Below are positions 21,701 to 30,648 of a stretch of 64,000 nucleotides of DNA, piece by piece. The notes beneath the pieces were generated by a model, which had not been told where the DNA came from, did not search any database, and worked only from the letters and a program-made list of their open reading frames with translations. A program made the translations under genes and the position numbers. Source of the stretch: Tubiluchus corallicola (taxonomy: Eukaryota > Priapulida > Priapulimorpha > Priapulimorphida > Tubiluchidae); contig JAQGDQ010000153.1 of assembly GCA_030141605.1 (NCBI GenBank), positions 124,001-188,000 of the forward strand, read 5' to 3'. How positions within the stretch are numbered: position 1 is the stretch's first letter; every line of letters begins with the position of its first letter.

Positions 21701-23494
21701 ATTAGTTTTTTACCATCTTCTGACTGCATGGCTTAACTAACATTACAAATTCGTATTTTTTGTAATTAGTGACTGGAATTTTCGACAGATGGATAGGCGG
21801 AAAAGGAGAAAAAACAAACCGACGCCAAACGCGTTCCTATTCCATGACGACGCGTCAAGACAAATAATCACTTTTCTTTAAACAAACTTGTTTGGTTGAA
21901 AATGGTTTAACAAAATTTAATGTATGATTTATCGAGATTTATGCAAAAATCTAATTAATCGTCCGGTCAAAAGTGAAAGATCTGGATCAGAACAAATGCC
22001 ATAAGTAACTACAAATAGGCTTGTAACTTACCGTAGATTTTATCTTAATGTAATTACATGTACTAATTATAGTCTAAGATGGCACATTAAATTTGTATAG
22101 GCCCAATACCATGAATACAATACCATTAACACATCAATACCAGTGTTAATGCATCAATAAGTTTAAATTATAAACCTGTAATCTGTATAAGTAATTTTTG
22201 TTATGTATTATATTTATACGTATGTAAAGTGTTACTGTGTGTATCGAGATAATTTGATGTAATTCTTGACGTATTTTACTTTTTGTATTATATTACATAT
22301 TATTATGTAACCACTGTATCCCTCTACCGTAGTGTATGTATGTGAATTATTGCTTTTAGTTTTAGTTTTATGCACTAGCAGTTTGTATTTTGCACCAAAC
22401 GCATTTGCCTTTAACAGTGTAAATATATTTGTAACACTGAGGATTCCTATTTTATTGTAATCCATTTTAATGGCAAATAAAGAGAATACCTGAGTTGAAG
22501 AATAGTTTTTGTAGAAAAAAACGCATTATTATGTAACCACTGTATCCCTCTACCGTAGTGTATGTATGTGAATTATTGCTTTTAGTTTTAGTTTTATGCA
22601 CTAGCAGTTTGTATTTTGCACCAAACGCATTTGCCTTTAACAGTGTAAATATATTTGTAACACTGAGGATTCCCATTTTATTGTAATCCATTTTAATGGC
22701 AAATAAAGAGAATACCTGAGTTGAAGAATAGTTTTTGTAGAAAAAACGTAAACGGAAGCCAAAATGAATGTTGCTAGTTGTACTGAAAATAGCACAAGAA
22801 AAGTATTCAGTATGGCGACAATCTACAAAATACATTCACATGCATTAAACTTTATTTGAACAACAGTTCTTAAGCGAATTTATAATTGGATGAAAATGAA
22901 ACGCTTCGCATGATTCAGCATAATTATGTGGTATATTTGAACTTATATTTTACTGTTCTCGTACCAACAAGTCTGTTGACAAAAAGGCACTGTTTACAAC
23001 AATCATTTTAATTTCCGGCGGATACACAAATCTTAAAGAGGTGACTCAACACGACTCAACTACACTCTATTTCAACTAATTGAATCATTATGGCATTATA
23101 GGTAACCTTAACTTAGGCCTAGACCTTAACTTAGAAGTACGTTACCATTGAAATGCCTTCTGTATTTCCTTTTACGTAGAATAAATAATAGGTCTGCTAA
23201 CGGGTATTTACGTAACATTTAATATGCATCATATTACATTTATAAATATTACTTAGATTACCCGGTGGAAAATAGTGTGGATATAAAACTGGTTTCATGC
23301 ATCAATGCGCGTGTTATGCTGACTACTGATTATGCTTCCTACACTAGAAAGCTCCTTATTTGTACTTCCTATTCGCTTACCTGGGAAGCTCTATTCTCTG
23401 CTTCTTTCTTAGCAGATTCTGCTTCGTCAGCTCTGTCGATGGCATTTTCCCTCTCCAACTTCATAGCCTGTAATTTCTTTTTGATGGCTTCCAT
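613..23494 (-). CDS. TPM: Tropomyosin gene, multi-isoform (whole locus)
   Basis: Tropomyosin is a parallel two-stranded coiled coil that polymerises along actin filaments and controls access of myosin and other binding proteins. Seen: minus-strand exons 1a 23381-23494, 2 19730-19855, 3 9641-9774, one of four exon 4 copies, one of two exon 5 copies, 6 2767-2842, 7 2522-2584, 8 2090-2159 and 9 613-698 (stop TAA 613-615). Lengths of 114/126/134/118/71/76/63/70 nt equal the classical tropomyosin exon plan and all phases join. The 1a form is 285 residues against the usual 284. Alternative first exons 1b (16159-16293) and 1c (17238-17594) also end in phase 0 and can join exon 3, giving about 250 and 324 residues. 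Three starts x four exon 4 x two exon 5 gives up to 24 forms. Only one terminal exon was found. Family identity is certain; usage of each alternative is inference. Confidence 0.95.
2090..2159 (-). CDS. TPM: Tropomyosin exon 8
   Basis: 70 nt encoding [20 protein letters not shown] then RLE, ending in phase 1. Acceptor CATTTCAG; donor GAAG|GTATGT. AEFAER is a tropomyosin signature. Confidence 0.95.
2522..2584 (-). CDS. TPM: Tropomyosin exon 7
   Basis: 63 nt encoding [20 protein letters not shown] plus D, phase 0 on both sides. Acceptor TTGTACAG; donor AAAGAT|GTAAGC. The REDSYE block resembles spiralian tropomyosins (family knowledge, not tested). Confidence 0.94.
2767..2842 (-). CDS. TPM: Tropomyosin exon 6
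   Basis: 76 nt encoding [20 protein letters not shown] then VSEEK. This block is nearly invariant in protostome tropomyosins and supports a protostome origin for the window. Acceptor GATGCAG; donor GAGAAG|GTAATT; ends in phase 0. No second exon 6 copy was seen. Confidence 0.95.
4996..5066 (-). CDS. TPM: Tropomyosin exon 5, variant b
   Basis: 71 nt, with acceptor ATGATAG and donor GAGAT|GTAAGT. It encodes [20 protein letters not shown]. It differs from variant a mainly at ESDLER/EQDLEK and at the end (ASSGEM versus AEAGEA). Phase is identical, so use of a or b leaves the downstream frame unchanged. Confidence 0.92.
5125..5195 (-). CDS. TPM: Tropomyosin exon 5, variant a
   Basis: 71 nt, with acceptor TACCAG and donor GAGGC|GTAAGT. 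It encodes [20 protein letters not shown] and ends in phase 2. Length and phase equal those of animal tropomyosin exon 5. Only 58 nt separate it from variant b, so the two copies can hardly be spliced to each other. Confidence 0.92.
6454..6571 (-). CDS. TPM: Tropomyosin exon 4, variant d
   Basis: 118 nt, with acceptor TGTGTGAAG and a weak donor GATGAG|GTTCGC. It encodes [20 protein letters not shown], then [19 protein letters not shown], the copy closest to the usual tropomyosin exon 4. It is the last copy before exon 5a. Confidence 0.9.
6685..6802 (-). CDS. TPM: Tropomyosin exon 4, variant c
   Basis: 118 nt, with acceptor CTGTTTAG and donor GATGAG|GTGATT. It encodes [17 protein letters not shown] and then [10 protein letters not shown]. 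It is close to variant d (shared [15 protein letters not shown] and DRKFDE), pointing to the youngest duplication in the array. It lies 261 bp downstream of variant b and 113 bp upstream of variant d. Confidence 0.9.
7064..7181 (-). CDS. TPM: Tropomyosin exon 4, variant b
   Basis: 118 nt, with acceptor TCTACAG and donor GAGGAG|GTTAGT. It encodes [20 protein letters not shown] and then [10 protein letters not shown]. It keeps heptads but changes several surface positions: [10 protein letters not shown] replaces the usual AEEADRKxxE. This would alter the actin- or myosin-facing surface of the central period. It lies 248 bp downstream of variant a. Confidence 0.88.
7430..7547 (-). CDS. TPM: Tropomyosin exon 4, variant a
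   Basis: 118 nt, with acceptor ATTCGTAG and donor GAGGAG|GTAGGG. The 39 full codons contain [11 protein letters not shown] and the exon-4 signature [10 protein letters not shown]. The 5' split codon completes Arg with exon 3. It is the most upstream of four exon 4 copies and, with variant b, the most divergent. Length and phase equal those of the other copies, so only one can be used per transcript while keeping the coiled coil continuous. Confidence 0.9.
7819..8440. mobile_element. Short inverted-repeat DNA transposon (PIF/Harbinger-like MITE)
   Basis: Terminal inverted repeats of about 30 bp: GGGGCCATCCACATATAACG at the left and the inverse of GGGGCCTTCCACATATAACT at the right. Both ends are flanked by TTA, a possible 3-bp target duplication. 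GGGGCC-type ends and a TWA duplication fit PIF/Harbinger-type families. A second inner inverted block (GGTAGGTAGGTGG and its neighbourhood, AACGCAAGGTA.GAAGGT) is also present. Inside, 8099-8290 (+) is a 63-codon open frame with no recognised domain. No transposase, so non-autonomous. It lies in the tropomyosin intron between exons 3 and 4a. Confidence 0.7.
9479..9556. repeat. CA/TA microsatellite and AT-rich tract
   Basis: Short (CA)n followed by (TA)n and repeated TATAATATAA units, just downstream of exon 3 in the tropomyosin intron. Low complexity only. Confidence 0.85.
9641..9774 (-). CDS. TPM: Tropomyosin exon 3 (first common exon)
   Basis: Encodes [20 protein letters not shown] and on to AADESER, residues 81-125 of the long form, the most conserved tropomyosin segment. 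Acceptor GTGCAG precedes 9774. The exon is 134 nt and ends in phase 2 (CG), as in other animals. Its donor CG|GTTGGT is weak. All three N-terminal exons can enter here, and it must choose among four exon 4 copies downstream. Confidence 0.95.
10867..11671 (-). pseudogene. Decayed 3' end of a LINE reverse-transcriptase ORF
   Basis: Two overlapping broken frames on the minus strand (11462-11671, 11320-11562) read like the C-terminal region of LINE ORF2 proteins. [11 protein letters not shown] matches the conserved RW-GHV-RM block and is followed by the usual MPKQ-like segment. Frames shift and stop repeatedly, and no intact reverse-transcriptase catalytic core is present. It is an old fragment in the large tropomyosin intron. 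Confidence 0.55.
14545..15170 (+). repeat. Dispersed repeat, copy 1
   Basis: Shares long, diverged similarity in the same orientation with about 32,960-33,620: GGCCACAAAAAA, TTACCTCATGA-CTCA (copy 1 has ATACCTCATGAGCTCA), TCAAAGTTTGTTTATTTCCC, GTACAAAAAATT and others. Copy 1 lacks the right-hand inverted end visible in copy 2, so it is truncated or diverged. No protein coding seen. Confidence 0.7.
16159..16293 (-). CDS. TPM: Tropomyosin exon 1b (short-isoform N-terminus)
   Basis: Encodes 45 residues starting [20 protein letters not shown] and ending KRREA. The MAG start and length resemble the alternative exon 1b that makes low-molecular-weight cytoskeletal tropomyosins in other animals (about 43 residues). 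ATG is at 16293; donor AAGCA|GTAGGT follows 16159; phase 0 fits exon 3. The resulting protein is about 250 residues. It is reached from an internal promoter, so it need not share control with exon 1a. Confidence 0.85.
16848..17178. repeat. (GA)n/(CT)n microsatellite, about 330 bp
   Basis: Almost uninterrupted GA dinucleotides with occasional GC or AA variants, lying between tropomyosin exons 1c and 1b. The open frames on both strands here are repeat artefacts. Long GA tracts can bind GAGA-type factors in some animals, so a promoter effect on exon 1b is conceivable but unproven. Confidence 0.95.
17238..17594 (-). CDS. Candidate alternative first exon 1c: 119-residue N-terminal extension
   Basis: An open exon starts at ATG 17594 (context GAGAATGACC) and ends with a good donor, AAAAAG|GTACGT, after 17238, in phase 0. 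It encodes 119 residues: an acidic start, a very basic charged stretch around residues 27-47 ([18 protein letters not shown]), then a Tyr/Pro/Ser/His-containing part. It is not a heptad coiled coil. It lies between tropomyosin exons 2 and 1b on the same strand and its phase fits exon 3, so a 324-residue tropomyosin with a divergent head is possible. Upstream DNA is relatively CpG-rich and holds a perfect CArG box and a CRE. It could instead be the first exon of a nested gene whose other exons I did not find. I do not recognise the protein. Confidence 0.6.
17765..17774. promoter_or_regulatory. Perfect CArG box (SRF site)
   Basis: CCTTATAAGG, the palindromic CC(A/T)6GG consensus of serum response factor, about 170 bp upstream of the exon 1c ATG. 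SRF classically drives muscle and actin-cytoskeleton genes, so its position by a tropomyosin alternative promoter is meaningful. Confidence 0.55.
17781..17788. promoter_or_regulatory. CRE-type TGACGTCA palindrome
   Basis: Perfect CREB/ATF-type octamer 6 bp from the CArG box, upstream of exon 1c. Confidence 0.45.
18642..18780. repeat. (CATA)n tetranucleotide repeat
   Basis: About 140 bp of CATA units with one short interruption near 18,709. Open frames on both strands are artefacts. Confidence 0.95.
19730..19855 (-). CDS. TPM: Tropomyosin exon 2
   Basis: Encodes 42 residues ([19 protein letters not shown] and on to KAAAD), residues 39-80 of the long form, with clear heptads. Acceptor TTTTTAG|GCC precedes 19855 and donor GAT|GTGAGT follows 19730. 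The 126-nt length and phase 0 on both sides match exon 2 of other animals. It would be skipped when transcription starts at exon 1b or 1c. Confidence 0.93.
20160..20485 (+). repeat. Long polypurine tract
   Basis: Roughly 325 bp of almost pure A/G on the plus strand (AAAGAAAAAG-type, not a simple repeat), in the intron between tropomyosin exons 1a and 2, about 300 bp upstream of exon 2 on the transcribed strand. Confidence 0.8.
22301..22748. repeat. Near-identical tandem duplication, period 226 bp
   Basis: Two head-to-tail copies, 22301-22526 and 22527-22748. By eye they differ at one substitution (GGATTCCTATT versus GGATTCCCATT) and by one base in an A run. Each holds AATAAA on the plus strand. 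No protein is recognised. It lies in the tropomyosin intron between exons 1a and 2. Confidence 0.9.
23381..23494 (-). CDS. TPM: Tropomyosin exon 1a (long-isoform N-terminus)
   Basis: Encodes 38 residues beginning [16 protein letters not shown], the canonical heptad start of long tropomyosin; the N-terminus forms the head-to-tail overlap on actin. The ATG is at 23494 (CAT at 23492-23494). The donor CCCAG|GTAAGC follows 23381. Exon length of 114 nt and phase 0 match exon 1a of animal tropomyosins exactly. The frame is open upstream to about 23,581 without an ATG, so this start is the only good one. Confidence 0.95.
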
Positions 23495-23644
23495 TTTGCC
23501 CTCTTCTGGGTATCTTCTCTTTTCGCTATAAATTTGTTGGATACGTCTGATCGGCAGCAGAGACACAGCACAAACGGCCACCGTCTTCTGGGCAGAAACT
23601 TACTCCAAGACAGTTCTACCGGGCAACAAGAGCAGCAGTAGCAA

Positions 23645-23766
23645 TTCCTCCAGCGGGGTTTATTTATTGGGGAGGTGGGATCAAAATGACATCACTACAG
23701 AAAACCAGTCGTTTTTCATGTTAGATATTCCCCAGTCTGTGAGAGGGAGGGACTAGTATGACGTCA
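23645..23766 (-). promoter_or_regulatory. Candidate promoter of tropomyosin exon 1a
   Basis: Upstream of the exon 1a ATG on the minus strand are an AATAAATAAA (TATA-like) stretch near 23,657-23,668 and a perfect TGACGTCA at 23759-23766. Position about 150-270 bp before the ATG is reasonable, but the transcription start is unknown. Confidence 0.35.
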
Positions 23767-23829
23767 CGGCTGAATCTCTAGCTTAATAACAGTTAATCAA
23801 TTACGTTTACACGTCTGACGCTACAAAGG

Positions 23830-26800
23830 GAGCATTTCAGCCTTTAGGAAAACTGGCTGGCTTCGTTTTACATAAGATTGGTTTTGTTGACCTCCAAATT
23901 CAAAATGTATTTGTAAAAAGGCAGTATGAAACAAGATAGACAAATGATCGTCTTTCGCTTTTATCAGCATTTTTATAAAGACTGCAGTTTGGCGTAAGTC
24001 TTTTGCCAAATATCTAATAGTGTGATTTTATGATTTGAAGCATTAACTCGAATCAATTTTGGCTTGCCATATATTTCGTACGTAGCCTACTTACATCATG
24101 TATTTGTGCAACTTATCCACTTGCCAGAGTGCTTGGAATTGGTCTTGTGAAGTGAGAACTCATCTTGATAAAAACTTAATATTACAAAGTATGCGGATGT
24201 CTTCCGACCTCGACTTCCGATTTTCGACTTCGAGTGGTACCTTTCAGATAGTTCAAGTTAAAAGGAAAAGATATACCAAACATATTCATGCTATTGTAGC
24301 TGGAACACAGGCTTACTTTAAACAGTAAAACCATATTTATAATCAAATGGGATTGAGTAGGAGATGCGCTAGCAACAGCATTAGTAAACCGCTAGATATT
24401 ATATCAGGTGGGCTGACAATCAAAACATAATGTCGTAATAATTATGTGAAATTTTCTTTCTTATCAATATTGTCATTATTTTGTAAATACACATTGTATA
24501 ATTTAAGTGTATTTGCGTATGTTCAACTCAATAAATAGCTTTGAGTATTACCATCTCGCGTATTTACATAATAAGCAAATTACAGTTAGTTACTTAGATC
24601 ATGATGAAACAGGAAGACCTATTTCAAGAGTTCATTATACAAGTTGCAAATCAATCGAACCTGCGTATGAAAATTTTTCAACAACTGTAGGTGGCGTGCA
24701 GTCTTGTGATATAATGTAACCTATTTCTAATACGTGTACAAGGAGTTTAGTTATTTTAAGTGACATTGACATGGTCCCTAATTTAAGATGTGCTTAATAA
24801 ACTTTCACGTGCAGGAAACACTATGTTTTCTTTGATAATGGCTGTGATGTTTATTGTAAAAACAGAGCATTTTTAACGACGAGGCGCTTACGAAAATGCT
24901 CTTTTTGTAAACTAATACGTCACCCAAATTTGGAGTCCAGAATAAAAATATACGGAATCAAAAACACTGAAAATTTATCAAAAATAAGGGGTGTCAGGAA
25001 ATGGTTGCCTCCACTGTACAGAAGATACAAAAAAGAATAAATAGAAACGGACATGCAACGAGAAAGAGCATAAAAGTTTGAGTGAAGAACACGTAGGGTC
25101 TCATCTTAATATCTAGTACTGCCATTATTGCAGTTCTGAACACCATGAATAGGTACGAGTCAAATTTGTATAGGTTTCTCAATGGGAATGGCAGCTCATT
25201 TCTTCAAGAATTTCGTTAATTTTTTGTTTTTGACAAAAAGGAATGGAAAGAACAGAAAAAAACACATTAAAACAATATTATAAAAATTAAAATATATGGA
25301 AAACGTTTATACCCACTTGTCATTCGTTTCAAAAATATAGTATCCTATCACTTCCTGACTGTATGTAAAGTTATCAAACCTTTCAAGGAAAATGCCTATA
25401 AAAGACTGATTGGAACTGCGTTCACAATATGCAAGAAGTGCAAATAACTTGTATCTGCGAAGGGGGAAGTTTCAGCTCTCAAAGTTCACACTAGTTGAAT
25501 CTACGTAATGAAAAAATGATAATTATTAGTACTAATTAGCATTATTTGAGAGAATGAGTTGAAAAAACGGAAAAATGTTGACATTGTTACGTTTTGTTCT
25601 CTTGGCGTAATAATCTATAATGCAGTCGAAAAGAAAACAGCAAAACAGCTGTAGGTTTGCTTGTTATGAGCAGCAGTACGGTTACTGCAAACAGGTGCGA
25701 AAAGGAAAATAATAATGAACTACGCTAGCCAAGTATTCCGCGAGCCCTCCACATCTCCGAATAACCTAAGATGTAAATTTGTAATTGAGGCGATTGGGCA
25801 TGACCTTTAGAAGACTTTGGAATTAATGCAGAAATCACCGGAAACTATGCACATTGGATTACTCGTTTGCGAATAACTCTGTTGTTGTTCTCCTTTTCGT
25901 TTTCGTTCAGGTTCATGCAATTAGTGTAGTGGCTTATAGGTAGCATTTTTCGGTCCTGCAGGAAATTGGTGTTAAGTTTTGATACAGTATATCAAGGATG
26001 TCTATCTTAGGACGTAAAGATTGCAAAAATATTGTCATTTTTTAAGCAAATATAAGTTCAAAATTCAAGATGGCGTCCAAGGTAGCTGCCGAGTATTCAA
26101 GGTTCTATGTTCTTGCTTCTCATTAATTGAAATTAATCGTTCAGATCATCAGACGACTAGTTATGGTACCTATTAGTGTCCATAAACGAGTCAAACTCAT
26201 AGTGAAATATCCCCTTGATTAAGCTCCATGCCCTACCCAACCCAATTTTAGTATAGTTTAGACCCACAGTTGGTGAAACAAAAATACATGTACGTGAATT
26301 CACGCCGATTAATTCTGTCTTTGGGATGACCCCAAATGAAACTGAATAACAAGACATAAAGTCCTTAAAAACTACGAAAAAAACTAGTCGTATCAGCAAC
26401 CACGTAATAGTATTACAGATTTGCAGTGCCTAGATGAAATAGTGCCTGGGAAAATGAGTAGTTTCTAGAAAAAAAGAAATTCAATATAGTGCAGCAAATA
26501 TAAACCTACCAGTTAAAAATGTAGATTTCAGATGCTTGCAATTTTGAGCCTCTACTAAGCACAAAATAATGCCATAACAGCAAAAAAACATAGTGCGGAA
26601 AACTGCTAACTATTATGGAGTTTTTATGTTTATGAGCAAAACTGATTTCGTTCAAATATTGTTGATTTCTTTTATCTTCATTGTAAAATCTTTCAGAGCA
26701 TTTTATTGTGATAACTCTATTAACCCAAAGGATTATTACCAAAAAGTTGGCACATGCACGAACTTTCTCAGTTTCAATAGTTTAATTCAAAGTGCATAAG

Positions 26801-28100
26801 AAAAATATGCTACAAAATTTGGGTGACGTCAATAATTATAACTCTTGTTGAACAGGCACTGTGTGGTTATATCATTGGTAGAGCTGCATAAAAATGGAAC
26901 ATTTAATTAGAACATGGGCCTTTTGATTGTACATTTTTATCAGCCTTCACGGGAATGGTCTACATTCTTGATTTGTCATTTAATCTGAACAAATGTATAT
27001 TCTTATTATTAATTTCACCATGTCGTCAACTATCATCATTATATTCTCATCCTCATTAGATGTATATAGGCCCATTACTTGAAATTTCACAATAAGGACT
27101 TTTTACAAGTGTGGCTTCTTTAATGTCCTTCAGCACAACACATTTAAGTGGGAATCTAATCACTTTTTCAAAATTCGCTTCTTATTGGGTATTTTACCAT
27201 TTGTTAGCCATTGAATTATTGAAAAACATTTGTTTCTTTAAATGTTGGCACTGTATTTGTGTTGATGTGAAATAAACAATCTTGCAAAAAATCTTGAAGA
27301 ACTAGGATGGGCAAATAATTAGCTTATAAAACATTTAGTCAAGTTTAAACTTTGTAACAGATGCTACATAACAAACTCTAATGAGCCCACTCTCATATAA
27401 CAGTAAATCTGTTGAAAATATCAAGTAAAAAAATCAACAAAATACACGAAGTGTGTGTTGTGTTTTTAAATTTGTTTACAATCTACAAACAACTTGTTGC
27501 GTAGTTTACAACAATACATGTATATTGTTCAAAATAATCATAATATGCAATACAGTCGCAATACACACCAGTCAATGTTATTGATATACATTATATATTG
27601 TGTGCTGTGCAGGAGGATTTTAATAAAACAATCCAGTTTCTAACAAAACCTTAGTACTACGATGATTTTCAAAAGTCCAATCAAGTTTAAATAAACTTGT
27701 CTGCTTCATAATTGCCTCAACTATTTTTTACCATTTGTATATACACAGTAATTCAGTTTTTAACTGTAATGTGCTATTTTAATAAGCATGCTACTCACTT
27801 ACTCTTATTACAAAAAACATTAGTACAGAGGTCTTCCAAAAGTGCATTTAACATACATGTACATACAAGGGCGTAATGAGTAGAATACAACATTCAAATG
27901 CAGTGGAAGTTGTCACCTTTTATACCACAGGATTGAATCCGTCTACAGAAACCAACGAAGTAACAATACTGCCTTTCTTGAAATTTACTTTAACATGACC
28001 GTTGCAGTTGTCCAATATGCGCAAATAAATTATCATCCAATCAGGAGTGGGAAGTTGAAAATTAGCATACAACAAACACACAATTAATTAAATTCTGATA
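23830..28100. other. Intergenic region, no gene seen
   Basis: AT-rich DNA between the tropomyosin start and the TAF5 3' end. The open frames here are short, show no recognisable domain and lack splice-phase support. No RNA gene recognised. Confidence 0.5.
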
Positions 28101-28129
28101 CCAAAACTAAAACAGGAAATGTTAAAAGG

Positions 28130-28510
28130 TTGGAATGTAGCCTAGATTGAACCACGGATCTTCTGCTTACATTGCAGATACTTTATCTACTAAACCACTT
28201 CATCTCCCAGTGGACAAAGCAGTACAAAGCTCATTCTTTAATGCATGACAAACCAAATTCAGCATTTCCAATGTAAGATCACTGAAATAGAGTAACTAAA
28301 CCACGCTCAAAATTAATTAAAGTAATAAAATAATCGAATTAGTTATAGAATCGCCTTAGTGTGGGAGATCTAACATTGCAAACGCTGAACTTGGTTGGCC
28401 AGTTATAAGGTATGAACTTGACTGCCTTAACCACTGAGAGATGTGGCTGCCTAGCAGTTAAGGCATCTGCAATGTAAGCGATCCTGGTTCAAATCCAAGC
28501 AGCACCTCAA
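28130..28510. repeat. tRNA-derived (SINE-like) fragments
   Basis: Two tRNA-like pieces in opposite orientations share TCTGCAATGTAAGC. The plus-strand piece around 28,441-28,505 has an A-box-like TGGCTGCCTAGCAGTTAAGG and a B-box-like GGTTCAAATCC. The minus-strand piece at about 28,135-28,200 has GGTTCAATCT. Neither folds into a clean tRNA by eye, so SINE relics are more likely than functional tRNA genes. Confidence 0.4.
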
Positions 28511-28613
28511 CTTCTTGAAAGAAATAACATAATAACTAGATTATACAGTAACTAGTGTTGCGGGCCATACATTTGCATATATACACAATACACTTGTCTT
28601 CAACTAACTGCTA

Positions 28614-30626
28614 TCAGTTGCCACCACAGGAAGTAGACGTATTTTCGTCAAAAGGACCTACTGCAAAAAGAAGATTTCTTCTAGTAAAGTGCAAATGTAG
28701 AACTGGAGATTTTTTAGTTGGAAAGGATCCTACAGGTTTTTTGATCACTTCAACCCTTGCATGTAGACTAGAAGATGGCCGTACTTCATCACTATCTTGA
28801 CCATTAAATGGCTGCATATTCCACAACTTAACACAGCAATCATTGCCACCAGATGCCAACTGTGTGCCTTCCCGACTAAAACACAAAGAATAAATTGTAT
28901 CAGTGTGATCTACAAACTGTGCTACCAAAGTGCCACGAGAAATATCCCACACAAGTACATAACCATCAGCTCCTGCACTTGCAAGCAGTCGACCGCATGG
29001 AGCAAAGCACAAAACTTGAACAGCACCCTTGTGCCCAGTGAGATGACGCACACAATTGCCACTTAGTACGTCCCACAATCGAACACACCTGTCGCTGGAA
29101 CCACTGGCTACATAATTAGAGTTGGGATGAAATTTAATACACTGGACGTCAGTCATGTGGCCAACAAATAACCGTATTGGTTGGTGATGATCTGTGGCCC
29201 ATAACCTGGCAGTTCCGTCCTGTCCGGCTGATGCGAAATAGTAACCATGAGGACTAAATACTACATCCCAAACAGGGTAAATGTGTCCTTTGTAGCACAC
29301 GAGGCAAGAGTACGTGAAGGTACTCCACAATCTGATAGTAGTATCTTCAGAACAAGATATAATATAGTTTCTATCTTGGCTGAAGACTGCACTGTAAACT
29401 GGTCCGCTGTGCCCCAGCAGTACCTTCATGTCTGAGGAAGTCCTGTCATCCATCATACGTTCCAAGACATCATCAGCATCTTTATCAATAATAGCCAGCT
29501 CAGATGCTGGTTTCATGCTGCGGAGTGAAGCAGGAGTAAGGGAATAGACACGCAGAACACCGTCAGCAAAGCCAGACACCAGCATGCTAGAGTCTTCTGT
29601 CACATTAACACACGTCACACTGTGGTGGGTGTTAAAGAAAGTATAAAAGCATATAGACGGAAGGCATTCGGCCGAAAGCTTCACACGTTTTGCAGCTTCG
29701 CGCAAAGCTGTAATTTTGTCTATTTTGTCTGAATCTCTTAAATCAGGTAACGGGACCCTGTTAATCGATGGAGCATTAGGATCATTTTTTGACTTGCGCG
29801 AAAACAACTCTTTCTTTGGCTTCTTTTTCTTGGGCCTGTCGTCATTATCACCAATATCATCATCATCTTCTAGAGGAACTGCTAGTTCTGGTTCTTTTAG
29901 TAACCCGTAGCATATTTTGGATTTATTTGCTTCACGTTTAGCCTCTCCACCAAGTGCACCAGCAGCAGCTGTAATTTGCTGTTCGGTACGTGGAATTCCT
30001 TCAAAAACATCTATACAAAGGTGGTCCTGTATAAGATTTAAAAGGAAGTTCTTTTTCTTCTTCTGCAAATGACGTTTAAGACAACTGTAGGAGTCTCTCG
30101 ACATGCGTATCACAAACTTGCTTGATCTGAAGTTTTCCATTATAAAGTCATTTTCTTCCAGCTGTTCTCGTTTGGTCACCATTCGTAGCTGCCGCAGATT
30201 CTCCATAACATATGATTCTTGTTCGTTTGCAAATGCATCAAAGAACTTAATAGCTTCTTCCGTATGATTGTTATAGACCAGTTCCAGATACATGTGGATG
30301 AAGATAGGATATAACAAACTTGCCAGTTCACATTTATAGATGTCCAGTTCATTTTCGATAAAGTTTTTCAAACTAGTATAGTGGTCTATATACAAACTAG
30401 GATCACCTTCACTTTTATAAACATTAAGAGCTGCAGACACATCACTTGGCACTGCTCCACTTTTCTGCTGCTCGAGTTCTTCATCCTCAATGTTTGCCTC
30501 TTTTTTGAACAACATCTGTGTTTCTTTTAAGTTGTTCTTCTTTAAGAACTGCATGACGGCAAGCAATGTCTGCTTGTCCATTGTGTTCTCTGATTTTTCA
30601 GGTTTAACTGGTAATGTTGTTTCCAT
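28614..30626 (-). CDS. TAF5: TAF5, TFIID subunit 5
   Basis: TAF5 is a scaffold subunit of the general transcription factor TFIID in the nucleus. Seen: a single 670-residue frame from ATG 30626. Order: LisH-type helix pair around residues 17-45 (LLAVMQFLKKNNLKETQMLF); the TAF5 N-terminal domain at about 75-215; a lysine-rich linker with KKKKPKK; then seven WD40 repeats from about residue 330 to 635, with repeated GH and WD/WA/WS ends. It ends with the family tail HLHFTRRNL. The full-length NTD and TAF5-type linker favour TAF5 over TAF5L. Vertebrate proteins are about 800 residues, mainly from a longer N-terminus. The frame is open 5 codons upstream but without ATG. The coding region has no intron, unlike many animal TAF5 genes; the only splice signal seen is a 5'-UTR acceptor at 30649-30650. 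Confidence 0.96.
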   Translation of the reverse strand: METTLPVKPEKSENTMDKQTLLAVMQFLKKNNLKETQMLFKKEANIEDEELEQQKSGAVPSDVSAALNVYKSEGDPSLYIDHYTSLKNFIENELDIYKCELASLLYPIFIHMYLELVYNNHTEEAIKFFDAFANEQESYVMENLRQLRMVTKREQLEENDFIMENFRSSKFVIRMSRDSYSCLKRHLQKKKKNFLLNLIQDHLCIDVFEGIPRTEQQITAAAGALGGEAKREANKSKICYGLLKEPELAVPLEDDDDIGDNDDRPKKKKPKKELFSRKSKNDPNAPSINRVPLPDLRDSDKIDKITALREAAKRVKLSAECLPSICFYTFFNTHHSVTCVNVTEDSSMLVSGFADGVLRVYSLTPASLRSMKPASELAIIDKDADDVLERMMDDRTSSDMKVLLGHSGPVYSAVFSQDRNYIISCSEDTTIRLWSTFTYSCLVCYKGHIYPVWDVVFSPHGYYFASAGQDGTARLWATDHHQPIRLFVGHMTDVQCIKFHPNSNYVASGSSDRCVRLWDVLSGNCVRHLTGHKGAVQVLCFAPCGRLLASAGADGYVLVWDISRGTLVAQFVDHTDTIYSLCFSREGTQLASGGNDCCVKLWNMQPFNGQDSDEVRPSSSLHARVEVIKKPVGSFPTKKSPVLHLHFTRRNLLFAVGPFDENTSTSCGGN

Positions 30627-30648
30627 ATTCTGTTTGGGCACAGAAAAC
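30627..30648 (-). promoter_or_regulatory. TAF5 5'-UTR segment with splice acceptor
   Basis: On the minus strand, TAACTATAG|GTTTTC at 30649-30650 is a plausible acceptor 22 nt before the ATG, so the gene probably has a non-coding first exon further right. That exon was not located. Confidence 0.4.

Noticed and set aside
22232-22835. Two minus-strand ORFs sharing a 50-residue block
   Set aside because: They are the same tandemly duplicated DNA read twice; no domain and no splice context.
26157-26399. 80-codon minus frame in the intergenic region
   Set aside because: Looked protein-like but no family recognised and no exon signals; left unannotated.
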